A stretch of 64,000 nt of DNA from JACVRW01 sp963751105 (GTDB taxonomy: Bacteria; Actinomycetota; Thermoleophilia; Solirubrobacterales; Thermoleophilaceae): positions 2,418,001 through 2,482,000 of the forward strand of contig CAVVTG010000002.1 in the NCBI GenBank assembly GCA_963751105.1. Direction: 5' to 3'. Positions within the stretch are counted from its first letter, which is position 1; each line of letters starts with the position of its first letter. Position numbers and translations under genes: made by a program. Below the pieces are notes generated by a model. It searched no databases, had not been told where the DNA came from, and was given only the letters and a program-made list of their open reading frames with translations. Of the stretch, positions 1 through 7,844 are shown piece by piece.

Positions 1-1344
1 GGCGTGGTCGCCGACATGGACGGCGACGGCGTCCCCGAGATCGTGGTCGGCGGCAACGAGGGCACGGTCGCGGCGTACAACCTGAGCGGCGGCCGGCTTC
101 GGCTCAAGGCGGGCTGGCCGGCCTCGACCTGCAGCGGCGGCCAGTGCCCGGAGACCCGCGGCCTGGCGGCGGCCGACCTCGATCGCGACGGCCGGGTGGA
201 GGTGGTGGCCACCACGACGAATACCTCCGACACCGGCGCGCAGGTCTTCGTGTTCGGCGCGTCGGGAGCGCCCGTGCCGGGCTGGCCCCGCTACAACATG
301 GGCAGCGACGCCACCTTCAACGGCGCCGGCAACCAGGGCTACGGCGCCTACGGAGAGAACGTCGGCATCGGCAACCTCGACAACGACCCCAGGCTGGAGG
401 TCGTCGTCACCTTCGACAATCACCAGATCAACGTGTTCAACCACGACGGCACGTCGGTGCTCGCCTCGCCGTGGTTCACGAACCGCGAGAGCGATCACCT
501 CGGGAACCGTCTGGGCTGGGGCCAGTTCATCCGATGGCTGGGTCCACGCGTGGAGGCACGCCACTACCACCGGCACGTCGGCCCCTGGCCCGACGTCCGG
601 CGGACCTCGTGGCTGCAGTGGACGGCGTCGCCGCCGTCGGTCGCCGACCTCGACCGCGACGGGCGCAACGAGGTGATCGGACTGCCCAACGTCGAGAGGA
701 AGGAGCCCTACGAGACGCAAGCCTATGCCTTCATGGTTCTCGACGGCGCCCACGGCAAGGGGAAGCGATCGGCGCGCCGCCACCGAGGCTTCGTCACGCC
801 GCCGCTCACCGGCAAGCCGGCCGTCCGCCCCGACGGCGACTGGTATCCCCCCAGCGGCATCCCGGCGCCGACGATCATCAACCTGCGGGGAAATCGGCGC
901 CGCGAGATCATCGCGCCGGTTCCCGACGGGCACGTGTACGCCGTCGGTTCCGGAGGCAGGCGCCTGTGGCGCTACGACTACGCCCGGGGATCGGCCAAGA
1001 CCTTCGCGTCCGAGGTCGTGGCCGCCGACCTCAATCGCAACGGCCGCCCGGAACTGGTCTTCGGCACGTACGGCCCGTCCCCGGGCTCGGGCCGTCTGAT
1101 CGTGCTGTCGGCTGCGGGCAAGCGCCTCTTCGACCTGCGCCTGCGCAACCAGGGCGACAACGGCAACGGCGTCGGCATCCCGGCGGCGCCGTCGATCGGC
1201 GATCTCAACGGCGACGGCCGCCTGGAGATCGTGGTCACGACCTTCGACCACGGGATCGACGTCTACCGCGTGCCGCGGTCGAACACCAGGCGCCTGCCGT
1301 GGCCGACGGGGCGCGGCAGCCTGTTGCGCAACGGGTCCCCGTAG
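1..1344 (+). CDS. FG-GAP/VCBS repeat protein, 5' end outside window
   Basis: The frame is open at the left edge, so the N-terminus and any signal peptide lie outside the window. The visible 447 residues contain at least six Asp-rich calcium-loop motifs of the FG-GAP/VCBS kind: MDGDGVPEIVV, LDRDGRVEVV, LDNDPRLEVV, LDRDGRNEVI, LNRNGRPELV and LNGDGRLEIV. They are spread at roughly 40-120 residue spacing over the whole chain. Repeats of this type build integrin-alpha-like beta-propellers, usually on secreted or surface proteins. No catalytic domain is visible in this part. It ends 42 bp before the next gene on the same strand. The family assignment is firm; the function (adhesion, polysaccharide binding) is not known. 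Confidence 0.8.
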   Translation, partial: GVVADMDGDGVPEIVVGGNEGTVAAYNLSGGRLRLKAGWPASTCSGGQCPETRGLAAADLDRDGRVEVVATTTNTSDTGAQVFVFGASGAPVPGWPRYNMGSDATFNGAGNQGYGAYGENVGIGNLDNDPRLEVVVTFDNHQINVFNHDGTSVLASPWFTNRESDHLGNRLGWGQFIRWLGPRVEARHYHRHVGPWPDVRRTSWLQWTASPPSVADLDRDGRNEVIGLPNVERKEPYETQAYAFMVLDGAHGKGKRSARRHRGFVTPPLTGKPAVRPDGDWYPPSGIPAPTIINLRGNRRREIIAPVPDGHVYAVGSGGRRLWRYDYARGSAKTFASEVVAADLNRNGRPELVFGTYGPSPGSGRLIVLSAAGKRLFDLRLRNQGDNGNGVGIPAAPSIGDLNGDGRLEIVVTTFDHGIDVYRVPRSNTRRLPWPTGRGSLLRNGSP

Positions 1345-1386
1345 GGAGCTCCGCGTTCCTGACCACCGGCCGCTGAGGTCCATATC

Positions 1387-1707
1387 GTGCAGGACGTGCT
1401 CTACGGCTACGTGGCAACGATGAAGACCCGCCCAGGCCGGCGCGATGACGTCGTGGCCATTCTGCTCCGCGACGTGGACGACCTGCGTCAGGCGGGCTGC
1501 CACTCGTACATCGTGAGCGTCTCCGACGCCGACGCCGACGCCGACACGATCCACGTCACGGAGGTGTGGGAGAGCAGCGAGCATCACCAGGCCTCGCTTC
1601 AGCTTCCGGCGGTGAGAGCGGCCATCGACGAGGCCATGCCCATGCTCACCGGCGAGTTCACCGGGCAGGAGCGGGACGTGCTGGGCGGCCTGGGCCTCGA
1701 GAGCTAG
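1387..1707 (+). CDS. ABM-like (antibiotic biosynthesis monooxygenase) domain protein
   Basis: A 106-residue protein beginning at a GTG. It has the look of a dimeric alpha/beta-barrel ABM protein: a beta strand with YGYVATMKTRPGRRDDV, a helix, a central strand with SYIVSVSD, then HVTEVWESSEHHQASL, which matches the usual W-x-[SD]-x-[EQ]-x-H region of putative quinol monooxygenases. An acidic D-A repeat (residues about 47-53) comes from three GACGCC units at 1525-1542. Members act as cofactor-free oxygenases or have no known substrate. It converges on the next gene with a 4-bp overlap of stop codons. Family is likely; substrate unknown. Confidence 0.65.
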   Translation: MQDVLYGYVATMKTRPGRRDDVVAILLRDVDDLRQAGCHSYIVSVSDADADADTIHVTEVWESSEHHQASLQLPAVRAAIDEAMPMLTGEFTGQERDVLGGLGLES

Positions 1708-2039
1708 CGGCGCAGCCGCTTCTCGATGTCGCCGGCCACGCCGCGAACGCTCCGCTCGAGCGCCCGCAGCCCGGTGGCCTGACGCTTGCGGTGCTGCTGG
1801 CGGGTGCGGACGAGAACCAGGCCGCCCGCCGCCGCGGTACCGACCACGATCGCGGCCGCGGTGGGCACCCAGTTGCGCGGGTCGCGCATCGCCGACAGCT
1901 CCCAGTCCGAGAGCTCCTCGGCCGCCGCCTCGGTCACGCTCGACAGGCTGCGTTCCATGCGGTCGGACAGCCTCTCCGGCGGATCGACCGGGACGAGCGC
2001 CGAGCGAAGCAGCCGCTCCACGCGGTCCACGTCACTCAT
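1704..2039 (-). CDS. Single-pass membrane protein coupled to the ECF sigma factor
   Basis: A 111-residue protein with a soluble N-terminal half (PERLSDRMERSLSSVTEAAAEEL), one predicted membrane helix (about residues 58-77, VPTAAAIVVGTAAAGGLVLV) and a basic C-terminal tail. Its ATG lies 8 bp inside the end of the sigma-factor gene, with GGAGG just upstream, so the two are translationally coupled. The position is that of an anti-sigma factor, but the His-Cys zinc motif of ZAS anti-sigma proteins is absent. An atypical anti-sigma or a membrane tether is possible; this is inference from position only. Confidence 0.6.
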   Translation of the reverse strand: MSDVDRVERLLRSALVPVDPPERLSDRMERSLSSVTEAAAEELSDWELSAMRDPRNWVPTAAAIVVGTAAAGGLVLVRTRQQHRKRQATGLRALERSVRGVAGDIEKRLRR

Positions 2040-2577
2040 TGAAAGCCTCCTCGTCGGCCTCGAGTCCCTGTTCCAGCTGCTTGATGGCCCGGTGGATGAG
2101 CACCTTGGTCGCGCCCTCGGAACGACCCAGTGCCCGGGCGATCTCGCGGTTGTCCATGTCGAGCGCGAAGCGCATGATCAGAGCTTCGCGCCGATCCTCG
2201 GGAAGCTTGGTTACGCCTTCGAGAACCTCCTTGACCTCCTCGCGCTCCTCCACCACCCGCTCGGTGCCGAGCGGCGAGCTGATCACCGCGGCGTCGTCGA
2301 GGTTCGACTGCGGCTTGCGTGACCGGTCGCGGTAGTAATTGGCAGCGAGGTTGTGCGCGATCCGGATCAGCCAGGGTCGCAGCGGCCGGCCGTTCGACTC
2401 GCGCTGAGCCCGGTCGAAGTGGCGGTAGGCCTGCAGGAACGTCTGCTCGGTGATGTCCTCGGCGTCGTGGTGATTGCCGATCCGGTAGTAGGAGTACGAG
2501 TAGACGTCGCGCAGATGAGCCCGATAGAGCTCCGTGAAGTCGCGGTCGAGACGCTGTTTGTCGAGCTCCTCCTGCAC
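2032..2577 (-). CDS. ECF-type RNA polymerase sigma factor
   Basis: A 181-residue sigma-70 family protein with only regions 2 and 4. Region 2 is seen as DFTELYRAHLRDVYSYSYYR followed by DAEDITEQTFLQAYRHF; the linker has RPWLIRIAHNLAANYYRD; region 4 has LPEDRREALIMRFALDM and the helix-turn-helix NREIARALGRSEGATKVLIHRA. This is the standard ECF layout and length. Start is GTG at 2577; a TAGGCT hexamer ends 10 nt upstream, so the transcript could begin at or next to the start codon. It is followed by an overlapping membrane protein gene that may control it. Regulon unknown. Confidence 0.9.
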   Translation of the reverse strand: MQEELDKQRLDRDFTELYRAHLRDVYSYSYYRIGNHHDAEDITEQTFLQAYRHFDRAQRESNGRPLRPWLIRIAHNLAANYYRDRSRKPQSNLDDAAVISSPLGTERVVEEREEVKEVLEGVTKLPEDRREALIMRFALDMDNREIARALGRSEGATKVLIHRAIKQLEQGLEADEEAFNE

Positions 2578-2600
2578 CGGTCATGGCAGCCTACTCGCGC

Positions 2601-4208
2601 TCAGGCGGCGTGAGTCTCACGCTCCGGGCGGCGCGCGGAGCGCACGCGCTCCAGCCATTGCTCGGCCGATGCATCGCCGTCCAGCATCTGCTGAAGCCCG
2701 ATGGTCACGGGTGCGCGAATGCCGTGACGCTCCAGCGCCAGGCCGAGCAGCGGCACCGTGGCGAGCGACTCCGGATTCATGTCCATGCCGCGACCGCCGT
2801 CGCTGATCGTCCCGGCCACCAGGTCTCCCGCGCCGGCGAGCCCGGCGAAGGCCTCGCTGCGCCCGCCGCTCGCCAGGGCCAGGTCGTGCACCTCGGAGAA
2901 GATGCGACCGGCGGCGGCGCCGGCCAGGTTCGCCCCGCCCCGTGCGGCGGCGACCGAGCCGAGCGCGGCCGCGTTCGTGGCGCAGGCGGCGAGCTCCGTA
3001 CCGGTCACGTCGTCGGTGGCATCGGCGTACAGGCCGCCCGCCTCGAGCACGTCGCGCAGCTGACGGCGCAGGTCGGCGTCGCGGGTGGCCACCACCACCG
3101 AGGCGCCCAGCTCGACCACCTCGCGGGCGTGCGCGGGGCCGGCCAGGATGGCCACGGCCCGAGCATGCACGCGCTCGGAGACGTAGGCGCTGGGTGTGGT
3201 GCCGAGCGGCGGCACGAGCCCCTTCGAGGCCACGAGCACCGCCGACCGGTCTCCTATGCGCGTGCCCAGCTCGCCCATGACGGCGGGGAGGCTCGGGCAG
3301 GGCACGGCGAGCAGAACGAGGTCCACGCCCGCGAGGTCGATCTCGGACATCGGCTTGACCGCGATGCCGCCGTCGAGGGTCACTCCGGGGAGATAGGCGC
3401 CGTTCTCGCGCTCGGCCGCGACGCGCTCGGACTGAGCCGCCGTGCGGCAGCCGAGCTGCACCTCGAGCCCGGCGCGCGACAGCACGGCGGCCGCCGCGGT
3501 GCCCATGCTGCCTGCCCCGATCACGGCGGCGGTGCGCAGCGGCGGCAGTCCGCCGAGCCACTCCCACTGGAGGCAGACGCACGGCCAGATGCGCTCGGTG
3601 ACCTCGCCGGCCAGGAAGGGCGAAGGATTCTGTACGCGCGGGTAGGTGAGCGGCGCGCCGAAGCGGATGTGCACCTTGGCGGGCTTGATCCGCCACCCGT
3701 TGCGCGCATGTTCCGAGCCCGTGACCGCCACCGGCACCACCGGCTTGCCGCTCTCGAGCGCCAGGCGCCCCACGCCCCGCTTGGGCCGGCCCAGCGAGCC
3801 GGACGGGACGCGCGTGCCCTCGGGAAAGATGACCACGGCCTGGCCGTCTTCGAGGAGGGCCAGCGAGGTGATCACCGATTCCTCGTCGGACCTCCCGCGC
3901 ATGACGGGGAACGCGCCCAGGCAGTTGAGAAACCAGCCGATCACCGGGTTCCTGAACAGCTCCTCCTTGGCCACGAAGAAGATGGGCCGCCCGATGCAGC
4001 AGCCGATCGCGAAGGGGTCGAGGAAGCTGCGGTGGTTGGACGCCAGGATCACCCCGCCCTCCGGCACGTGCTCGCGACCCAGGCGCCGCAGGCGGAAGTA
4101 GAGAACGATCGCCGGCTTGACGACCATCCGCGTCAGCCAGTAGACGGGGGTGTTCACGCCACGCCGCCTCGTGCGCTCGTGGTAGAGCTCGAGCGGGCGC
4201 GTGGTCAC
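2601..4208 (-). CDS. Fusion: 1-acylglycerol-3-phosphate acyltransferase (PlsC) with GpsA-like domain
   Basis: One 535-residue frame joins two phospholipid-synthesis domains. Residues 1-215 are PlsC-like, with NHRSFLD (58-64, the H-x4-D motif) and FPEGTR (128-133). Residues 225-535 are a glycerol-3-phosphate dehydrogenase fold with GAGSMG (231-236), SKGL, GPAHA and GLAGAGDL. The catalytic Lys of GpsA, normally in ALKN, is Thr411 (ACATN), and the usual SRN segment is SDGGRG, so dehydrogenase activity is doubtful. I chose GTG 4208 because GGGGGGA lies about 6 nt upstream and homologous text (LELYHERTRRRGVN) starts here; GTG 4157 is the alternative. Normally plsC and gpsA are separate genes. Confidence 0.85.
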   Translation of the reverse strand: MTTRPLELYHERTRRRGVNTPVYWLTRMVVKPAIVLYFRLRRLGREHVPEGGVILASNHRSFLDPFAIGCCIGRPIFFVAKEELFRNPVIGWFLNCLGAFPVMRGRSDEESVITSLALLEDGQAVVIFPEGTRVPSGSLGRPKRGVGRLALESGKPVVPVAVTGSEHARNGWRIKPAKVHIRFGAPLTYPRVQNPSPFLAGEVTERIWPCVCLQWEWLGGLPPLRTAAVIGAGSMGTAAAAVLSRAGLEVQLGCRTAAQSERVAAERENGAYLPGVTLDGGIAVKPMSEIDLAGVDLVLLAVPCPSLPAVMGELGTRIGDRSAVLVASKGLVPPLGTTPSAYVSERVHARAVAILAGPAHAREVVELGASVVVATRDADLRRQLRDVLEAGGLYADATDDVTGTELAACATNAAALGSVAAARGGANLAGAAAGRIFSEVHDLALASGGRSEAFAGLAGAGDLVAGTISDGGRGMDMNPESLATVPLLGLALERHGIRAPVTIGLQQMLDGDASAEQWLERVRSARRPERETHAA

Positions 4209-4272
4209 GTTCGGTCCCCCCGGAGCATGTGAAGACCTACCCGGCCGCCGGAGTGTCGTTACGCTGGTCGGC

Positions 4273-4803
4273 ATGGAGCTGAGGAGGCCCCTCAACGGGG
4301 CGTTGGCGGGGGCGGCGGCCGCGGCGGTCTGGGCCGCTCAACAACCGCTCGACAAGCGGGTCTTCGGCACGCGCTACGACGACGTGGAGCTGCTCGGCAA
4401 GCTCGTGACCCGCGGTCCGGCCTGGCCCGCCGCCGGCGTGGCGCTGCACGTGGCCAACGGAGCCGTGTTCGGCGCGGTCTATGCGCTCATCCGGCCGGTG
4501 GTTCCGGCACCGCCGCTGGTCACCGGCGTGGCGGCTGCGATGGCCGAGCACGGGGGCCTCTGGCCCCTCGGCCGGGTGACCGACTCAGTGCATCCCGCCC
4601 GGGACGAGCTGGAGACCCTGACCGGCAACCGCGCGGCCTTCGCCCAGGCCACCTGGCGGCACCTGCTGTTCGGGGTCGTGCTCGCGGAGATCGAGCGGCG
4701 GCTCAACGACACCGACGACTTCGAGCCCCTGGAGGACGTCCCGGCCTCGTCGAACGGGCACGGCAGCCTGGAGCAGGCGGCTGCGGGGGCGGCGGGCGGC
4801 TAG
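4273..4803 (+). CDS. Conserved hypothetical membrane-associated protein
   Basis: A 176-residue protein starting at ATG 4273. Hydrophobic Ala-rich stretches occur near residues 7-22 (LNGALAGAAAAAVWAA), 50-72 (VALHVANGAVFGAVYALIR) and 78-90, suggesting several short membrane helices. The C-terminal 40 residues are acidic and then Ala/Gly-rich. A TACGCT hexamer at 4260-4265 sits 7 nt before the start with no clear ribosome binding site, which fits a leaderless message. It diverges from the PlsC-GpsA gene. I do not recognise a family with a known function. Confidence 0.6.
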   Translation: MELRRPLNGALAGAAAAAVWAAQQPLDKRVFGTRYDDVELLGKLVTRGPAWPAAGVALHVANGAVFGAVYALIRPVVPAPPLVTGVAAAMAEHGGLWPLGRVTDSVHPARDELETLTGNRAAFAQATWRHLLFGVVLAEIERRLNDTDDFEPLEDVPASSNGHGSLEQAAAGAAGG

Positions 4804-4847
4804 AGCCGGCCGCCTGGACCGACTCCGGGCGTACACTCGACCTCCAC

Positions 4848-4920
4848 GCCGGAGTAGCTCAGTTGGCAGAGCACCGTCCTTGTAAGACGAAGGCCGTCGG
4901 TTCGAGTCCGACCTCCGGCT
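4848..4920 (+). tRNA. tRNA-Thr (anticodon TGT)
   Basis: A 73-nt cloverleaf. Acceptor arms GCCGGAG (4848-4854) and CTCCGGC (4913-4919) pair fully, with T4920 as discriminator. The D arm is GCTC/GAGC, the anticodon stem CCGTC/GACGA has one C-A mismatch at its base, and the loop CTTGTAA carries anticodon TGT at 4881-4883. The T arm is GTCGG-TTCGAGT-CCGAC. CCA is not encoded. It lies just beyond the 3' end of sigH on the opposite strand. Confidence 0.97.
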
Positions 4921-4927
4921 CCTCTCC

Positions 4928-5596
4928 CTACAGCAGCACCTGCCGCGAGTCCAGGTGTGCTCCCACCTTGCGCTTGACCCTCTGCAGCGCGTTGTCCACG
5001 GTCTTGGTGTCGCAGTCCAGCCGGCCGGCGATCGCCTCGTAGCTGTAGCCGTCGAGGTAGAGCGACAAGACGGAGCTCTCGAGCTCGGAGAGCACGCTCG
5101 ACAGGCAGGCCACCAGGCTGTGGAGCTCCTCCGAGGAGATCACCTGGTTCACGGGATCGTGGACCGTCGGGCCGGGCAGCAACTCGTCGAGCGTCGGATC
5201 GCCGTCGCCGCCACCGGCGGCTGGGGTCTGGGAGAAGGAGACGTACTCGTTGAGCGGAGTGTGCTTGTTGCGGGTCGAGGTCTTGACCGCGGTGATGATC
5301 TGCCGCGTGATGCACAGCTCGGCGAAGTTGCGGAAGCTCGACTCGCGGTCCGTGCGGTAATCGCGCACGGCCTTGTAGAGGCCGACCAGGCCCTCCTGGA
5401 TGAGGTCGTCGGCGTCTCCCCCGATCAGGAAGTACGACGACGCCTTCAGCCGGACGAAGCCGTAGTAGCGCTTGACGATCCGGTCATAGGCGTCGCGCTT
5501 GCCCTGCTTGGCCAGCGCGATCAGGTAGTGATCGTCTAGCTCGACTAAAGACTGAGACTTGAGCCCGGGTGGGCGCGAGTACGCGGAAGTAGCCAT
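4928..5596 (-). CDS. sigH: RNA polymerase sigma factor of the SigH (sigma-30) type
   Basis: A 222-residue sigma factor resembling the Bacillus stationary-phase factor SigH rather than ECF factors. Region 2 is DAYDRIVKRYYGFVRLKASSYF with GGDADDLIQEGLVGLYKAVRDY and SSFRNFAELCITRQIITAVK; region 4 is LSELESSVLSLYLDGYSYEAIAGRLDCDTKTVDNALQRVKRK. Length and motifs fit SigH. In Bacillus sigH follows rlmB (yacO) and yacP; here it follows rlmB directly, which supports orthology. It has its own strong promoter inside the end of rlmB (separate entry) and a long leader with inverted repeats. Its role here, sporulation or stationary phase, cannot be read from the sequence. Confidence 0.9.
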   Translation of the reverse strand: MATSAYSRPPGLKSQSLVELDDHYLIALAKQGKRDAYDRIVKRYYGFVRLKASSYFLIGGDADDLIQEGLVGLYKAVRDYRTDRESSFRNFAELCITRQIITAVKTSTRNKHTPLNEYVSFSQTPAAGGGDGDPTLDELLPGPTVHDPVNQVISSEELHSLVACLSSVLSELESSVLSLYLDGYSYEAIAGRLDCDTKTVDNALQRVKRKVGAHLDSRQVLL

Positions 5597-5652
5597 CGAA
5601 ACTCCTCTCGGGCCAGCAACGGGCCCTTGAAGCTCGGTGACGCACTACCTCC

Positions 5653-5698
5653 CCTGGCGCCAGGTTCTCTGAAGTCGTGTCCCTAAAGCTCGACTTCA
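5653..5698 (-). repeat. Inverted repeats in the sigH leader
   Basis: Two symmetric elements lie between the sigH promoter and its start codon. CCTGGCGCCAGG at 5653-5664 is a perfect 12-bp palindrome, and TGAAGTCG (5670-5677) with CGACTTCA (5691-5698) forms an 8-bp stem with a 13-nt loop. In RNA these could fold; in DNA they could bind a dimeric regulator. No function can be assigned. Confidence 0.45.
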
Positions 5699-5715
5699 GC
5701 CTGATCTGCGGCGCA

Positions 5716-5744
5716 AGTATTGCCTTGTTATGGAGCCCTGTCAA
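5716..5744 (-). promoter_or_regulatory. Sigma-70-like promoter for sigH
   Basis: On the minus strand the -35 box is a perfect TTGACA (5744-5739), followed by a 17-nt spacer and AATACT (5721-5716, 4 of 6 to TATAAT). It overlaps the last codons of rlmB and drives sigH with a leader of about 110 nt. It is the closest match to the vegetative consensus I saw in the window. Confidence 0.7.
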
Positions 5745-6432
5745 GAGCCTGCCGGAAATGCAAGATTCCGTACACCAGCGCCGCCGAGGCGGTGGCTACG
5801 TTGAGCGAGCCGACCCGTCCGCGGGTGGGCAGGCGGATCAGCTCATCACACGAGGAGGCCACCCGGGGTCGCAGGCCGCGCCCCTCGGACCCGAGCACGA
5901 GCACCACGCGGCCCGCGTAGTCCGGACGCTGATAGGGCACGGCGGCGTCGGCCGCGGCGCCGTAGACCCAGGCTTGTTGGTCCTTGGCCGTCGCGAGCCA
6001 ATCGGCCAGGTTGCGCACCCTTGCGATCTCCAGGTGCTCGACCGCGCCGGCCGAGGCCTTGCAGACCGCGGGTGACACCTCGGCCGAACGCCGCTCGGGC
6101 AGCACCACCCCGGCCGCACCGGCGGACTCGGCCACGCGGCAGACCGCGCCGAGGTTGTTCGGGTCCTGGACCTCGTCCAGGGCGATGACCAGGGCATCCT
6201 CGGCCGCGAGCAGCGAATCGGGGTCCGAGTAGGGGAAGGCCTCGACCTCCGCGCAGATCCCCTGGTGGTCGGGCGACTCCGCCCGGCGCTCGACCTCGCC
6301 GGCATCGACGATCCGGCTCTCGACCTCGGCCAGCAGCACCTCCCGGGAGGCCCGCTCGGTGGCGTAGACGCGCTGCACCCGGCGCTTCCCGCGCAGCGCC
6401 TCGCGCACGGGGTTGCGCCCGTAGACGATCAC
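5728..6432 (-). CDS. rlmB: 23S rRNA (guanosine-2'-O)-methyltransferase RlmB
   Basis: A 234-residue SpoU/TrmH-family (SPOUT) enzyme that methylates a conserved guanosine of 23S rRNA using SAM. The N-terminal substrate-binding domain begins IVYGRNPVREALRG. The knotted catalytic domain has motif 1 LDEVQDPNNLGAVCRVAESAGAA, motif 2 VLVLGSEGRGLRP and motif 3 IRLPTRGRVGSLNVATASAALVYG. The start ATG overlaps the cysS stop by 4 bp, the same cysS-rlmB pairing found in Mycobacterium and Bacillus. RlmB is the best fit; other SpoU targets cannot be fully excluded. Confidence 0.92.
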   Translation of the reverse strand: MIVYGRNPVREALRGKRRVQRVYATERASREVLLAEVESRIVDAGEVERRAESPDHQGICAEVEAFPYSDPDSLLAAEDALVIALDEVQDPNNLGAVCRVAESAGAAGVVLPERRSAEVSPAVCKASAGAVEHLEIARVRNLADWLATAKDQQAWVYGAAADAAVPYQRPDYAGRVVLVLGSEGRGLRPRVASSCDELIRLPTRGRVGSLNVATASAALVYGILHFRQALDRAP

Positions 6433-7796
6433 GAGCGCCGAACCAGCCGGCCGCCGCCCTGGGAGGTGTCACGCACCTCCCAGCCCGCGGCGGCTATGCG
6501 GTCGCGCAGCTCGTCGGCCCGAGCGAAGTCCCTTTCGGCTCGGGCCTCGTCGCGCTCCGTCGCCAGCCGTTGCAGCTCGGCCGGCGCCGCGTCGTCGTCC
6601 CCGGTCTCGAGCAGGGTCTCCAGGCCGAGCGCGAACAGAATCTCGTCCAGCCGGCCAGGACCGACCCGCTCGCCCGCGTCGATCCGGCGGTTGCCCTCGG
6701 CCACCCAGTCGAACAGCACGGCACGCGCGCGCGGAGTGTTGAAGTCGTCGGACAGGGCGTCGAAGAAGCGCTCCACGTAGCCGTCCATCGGCGGCGCCGG
6801 CGCCTGCAGGTCCAGGCGCCGGATGAAGTCGCGAACGCGGTCCACCGAACGCCGGGCGTCCTCCAGCGCCTCCTCCGAGTAGGTGACCGGCTTGCGGTAG
6901 TGAGCTCCCACCATCCACATGACGAACGCATCGCGGCCGAACTGGTCCAGCGCACCGTGCAGCAGCCGGATGTTGCCGACCGACTTGGCCATCTTCGCGT
7001 CGTCGAGCTCCACCATTCCGTTGTGCATCCATACGCGCGCGAGCGGCTGCTCGCGTGCCGATTCGGTCTGGGCGATCTCGTTCTCGTGATGGGGAAAGAC
7101 GAGGTCGGATCCGCCTCCGTGAACCTCGAAGTCGAGGCCCAGGAGATCCTCGGCCATGGCCGAGCACTCGATGTGCCAGCCGGGACGCCCGTCGCCCCAC
7201 GGTGACGGCCAGCGGGTGTCCTCGCCCTCCTTGTGCGCCTTCCAGAGAGCGAAGTCCTGCGGCAACTCCTTGACCGCCGCCGCGTCGTCGCCCTCGCCCT
7301 GCTGCATCTCCTCCAGCGGGCGGTTGGAGAGCTTTCCGTAGCCCGGGAAGCTCGCCACCCGGAAGTAGACGTCTCCGCCGGCCTCGTAGGCGTGGCCGGA
7401 CTCGACCAGCGTCTCGATCAGGGCCACTATCGGCGGGATGGTCTCGGTGGCCAGCGGCTCGGCGTCCGGACGGCCCAGGCCCAGTCGTTCCGTGTCCTCG
7501 AGGTAGGCCCGGGTCATCTCGCCGGCGAGCTCGGCGCTCGGGATCTCGCGCTCCCGTGCGGCGTCGTAGATCTTGTCGTTGATGTCCGTGACGTTGGCCA
7601 CGAAGGTGACCGTGTACCCCTCGTGCTCGAGAAAGCGCTTCAGCAGCGAGAAGATCACGAAGGGCCTGGCGTTGCCGACGTGCACGCGGCCGTAGACGGT
7701 GGGCCCGCAGGCATAGATGGCCACGCGCCCGGGCTCGCGGGGCTCGAGCGGCACGACCGTGCCGCGCAGGGTGTCGCTCAGGCGCACGGTGCGCAC
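6429..7796 (-). CDS. cysS: Cysteinyl-tRNA synthetase
   Basis: A 455-residue class I synthetase charging tRNA-Cys. Cys30 in IYACGPTVYGRVHVGN is the first zinc ligand, HVGN (39-42) is the HIGH motif and KMAKS the KMSKS loop. WHIECSAMAEDLLG and FPHHENEIAQTES are typical CysS segments that hold the other zinc ligands and the active site. The normal bacterial length (about 460) supports a complete gene. Start is GTG 7796; TAGCCT on the minus strand ends 7 nt upstream, suggesting a leaderless transcript. The mycothiol ligase MshC is a shorter relative with no C-terminal extension, so CysS is preferred. Co-transcribed with rlmB. Confidence 0.95.
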   Translation of the reverse strand: MRTVRLSDTLRGTVVPLEPREPGRVAIYACGPTVYGRVHVGNARPFVIFSLLKRFLEHEGYTVTFVANVTDINDKIYDAAREREIPSAELAGEMTRAYLEDTERLGLGRPDAEPLATETIPPIVALIETLVESGHAYEAGGDVYFRVASFPGYGKLSNRPLEEMQQGEGDDAAAVKELPQDFALWKAHKEGEDTRWPSPWGDGRPGWHIECSAMAEDLLGLDFEVHGGGSDLVFPHHENEIAQTESAREQPLARVWMHNGMVELDDAKMAKSVGNIRLLHGALDQFGRDAFVMWMVGAHYRKPVTYSEEALEDARRSVDRVRDFIRRLDLQAPAPPMDGYVERFFDALSDDFNTPRARAVLFDWVAEGNRRIDAGERVGPGRLDEILFALGLETLLETGDDDAAPAELQRLATERDEARAERDFARADELRDRIAAAGWEVRDTSQGGGRLVRRS

Positions 7797-7844
7797 CCCG
7801 GAAAGGCTAGGGCGCGGGGAAGCGGAAACGAGGACGGGCTGCGA

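Noticed and set aside
1525..1542. Tandem GACGCC repeat, considered as a repeat element
   Set aside because: Only three units, in frame within the ABM gene where they encode an Asp-Ala stretch. Not a CRISPR or mobile repeat.
1704..2039. Anti-sigma factor with a zinc motif
   Set aside because: The position suggests it, but no H-x3-C-x2-C motif exists, so I call it only a membrane partner.
2583..4232. 549-residue frame antisense to the PlsC-GpsA gene
   Set aside because: The opposite strand carries clear PlsC and GpsA motifs throughout, and this frame shows only repetitive composition.
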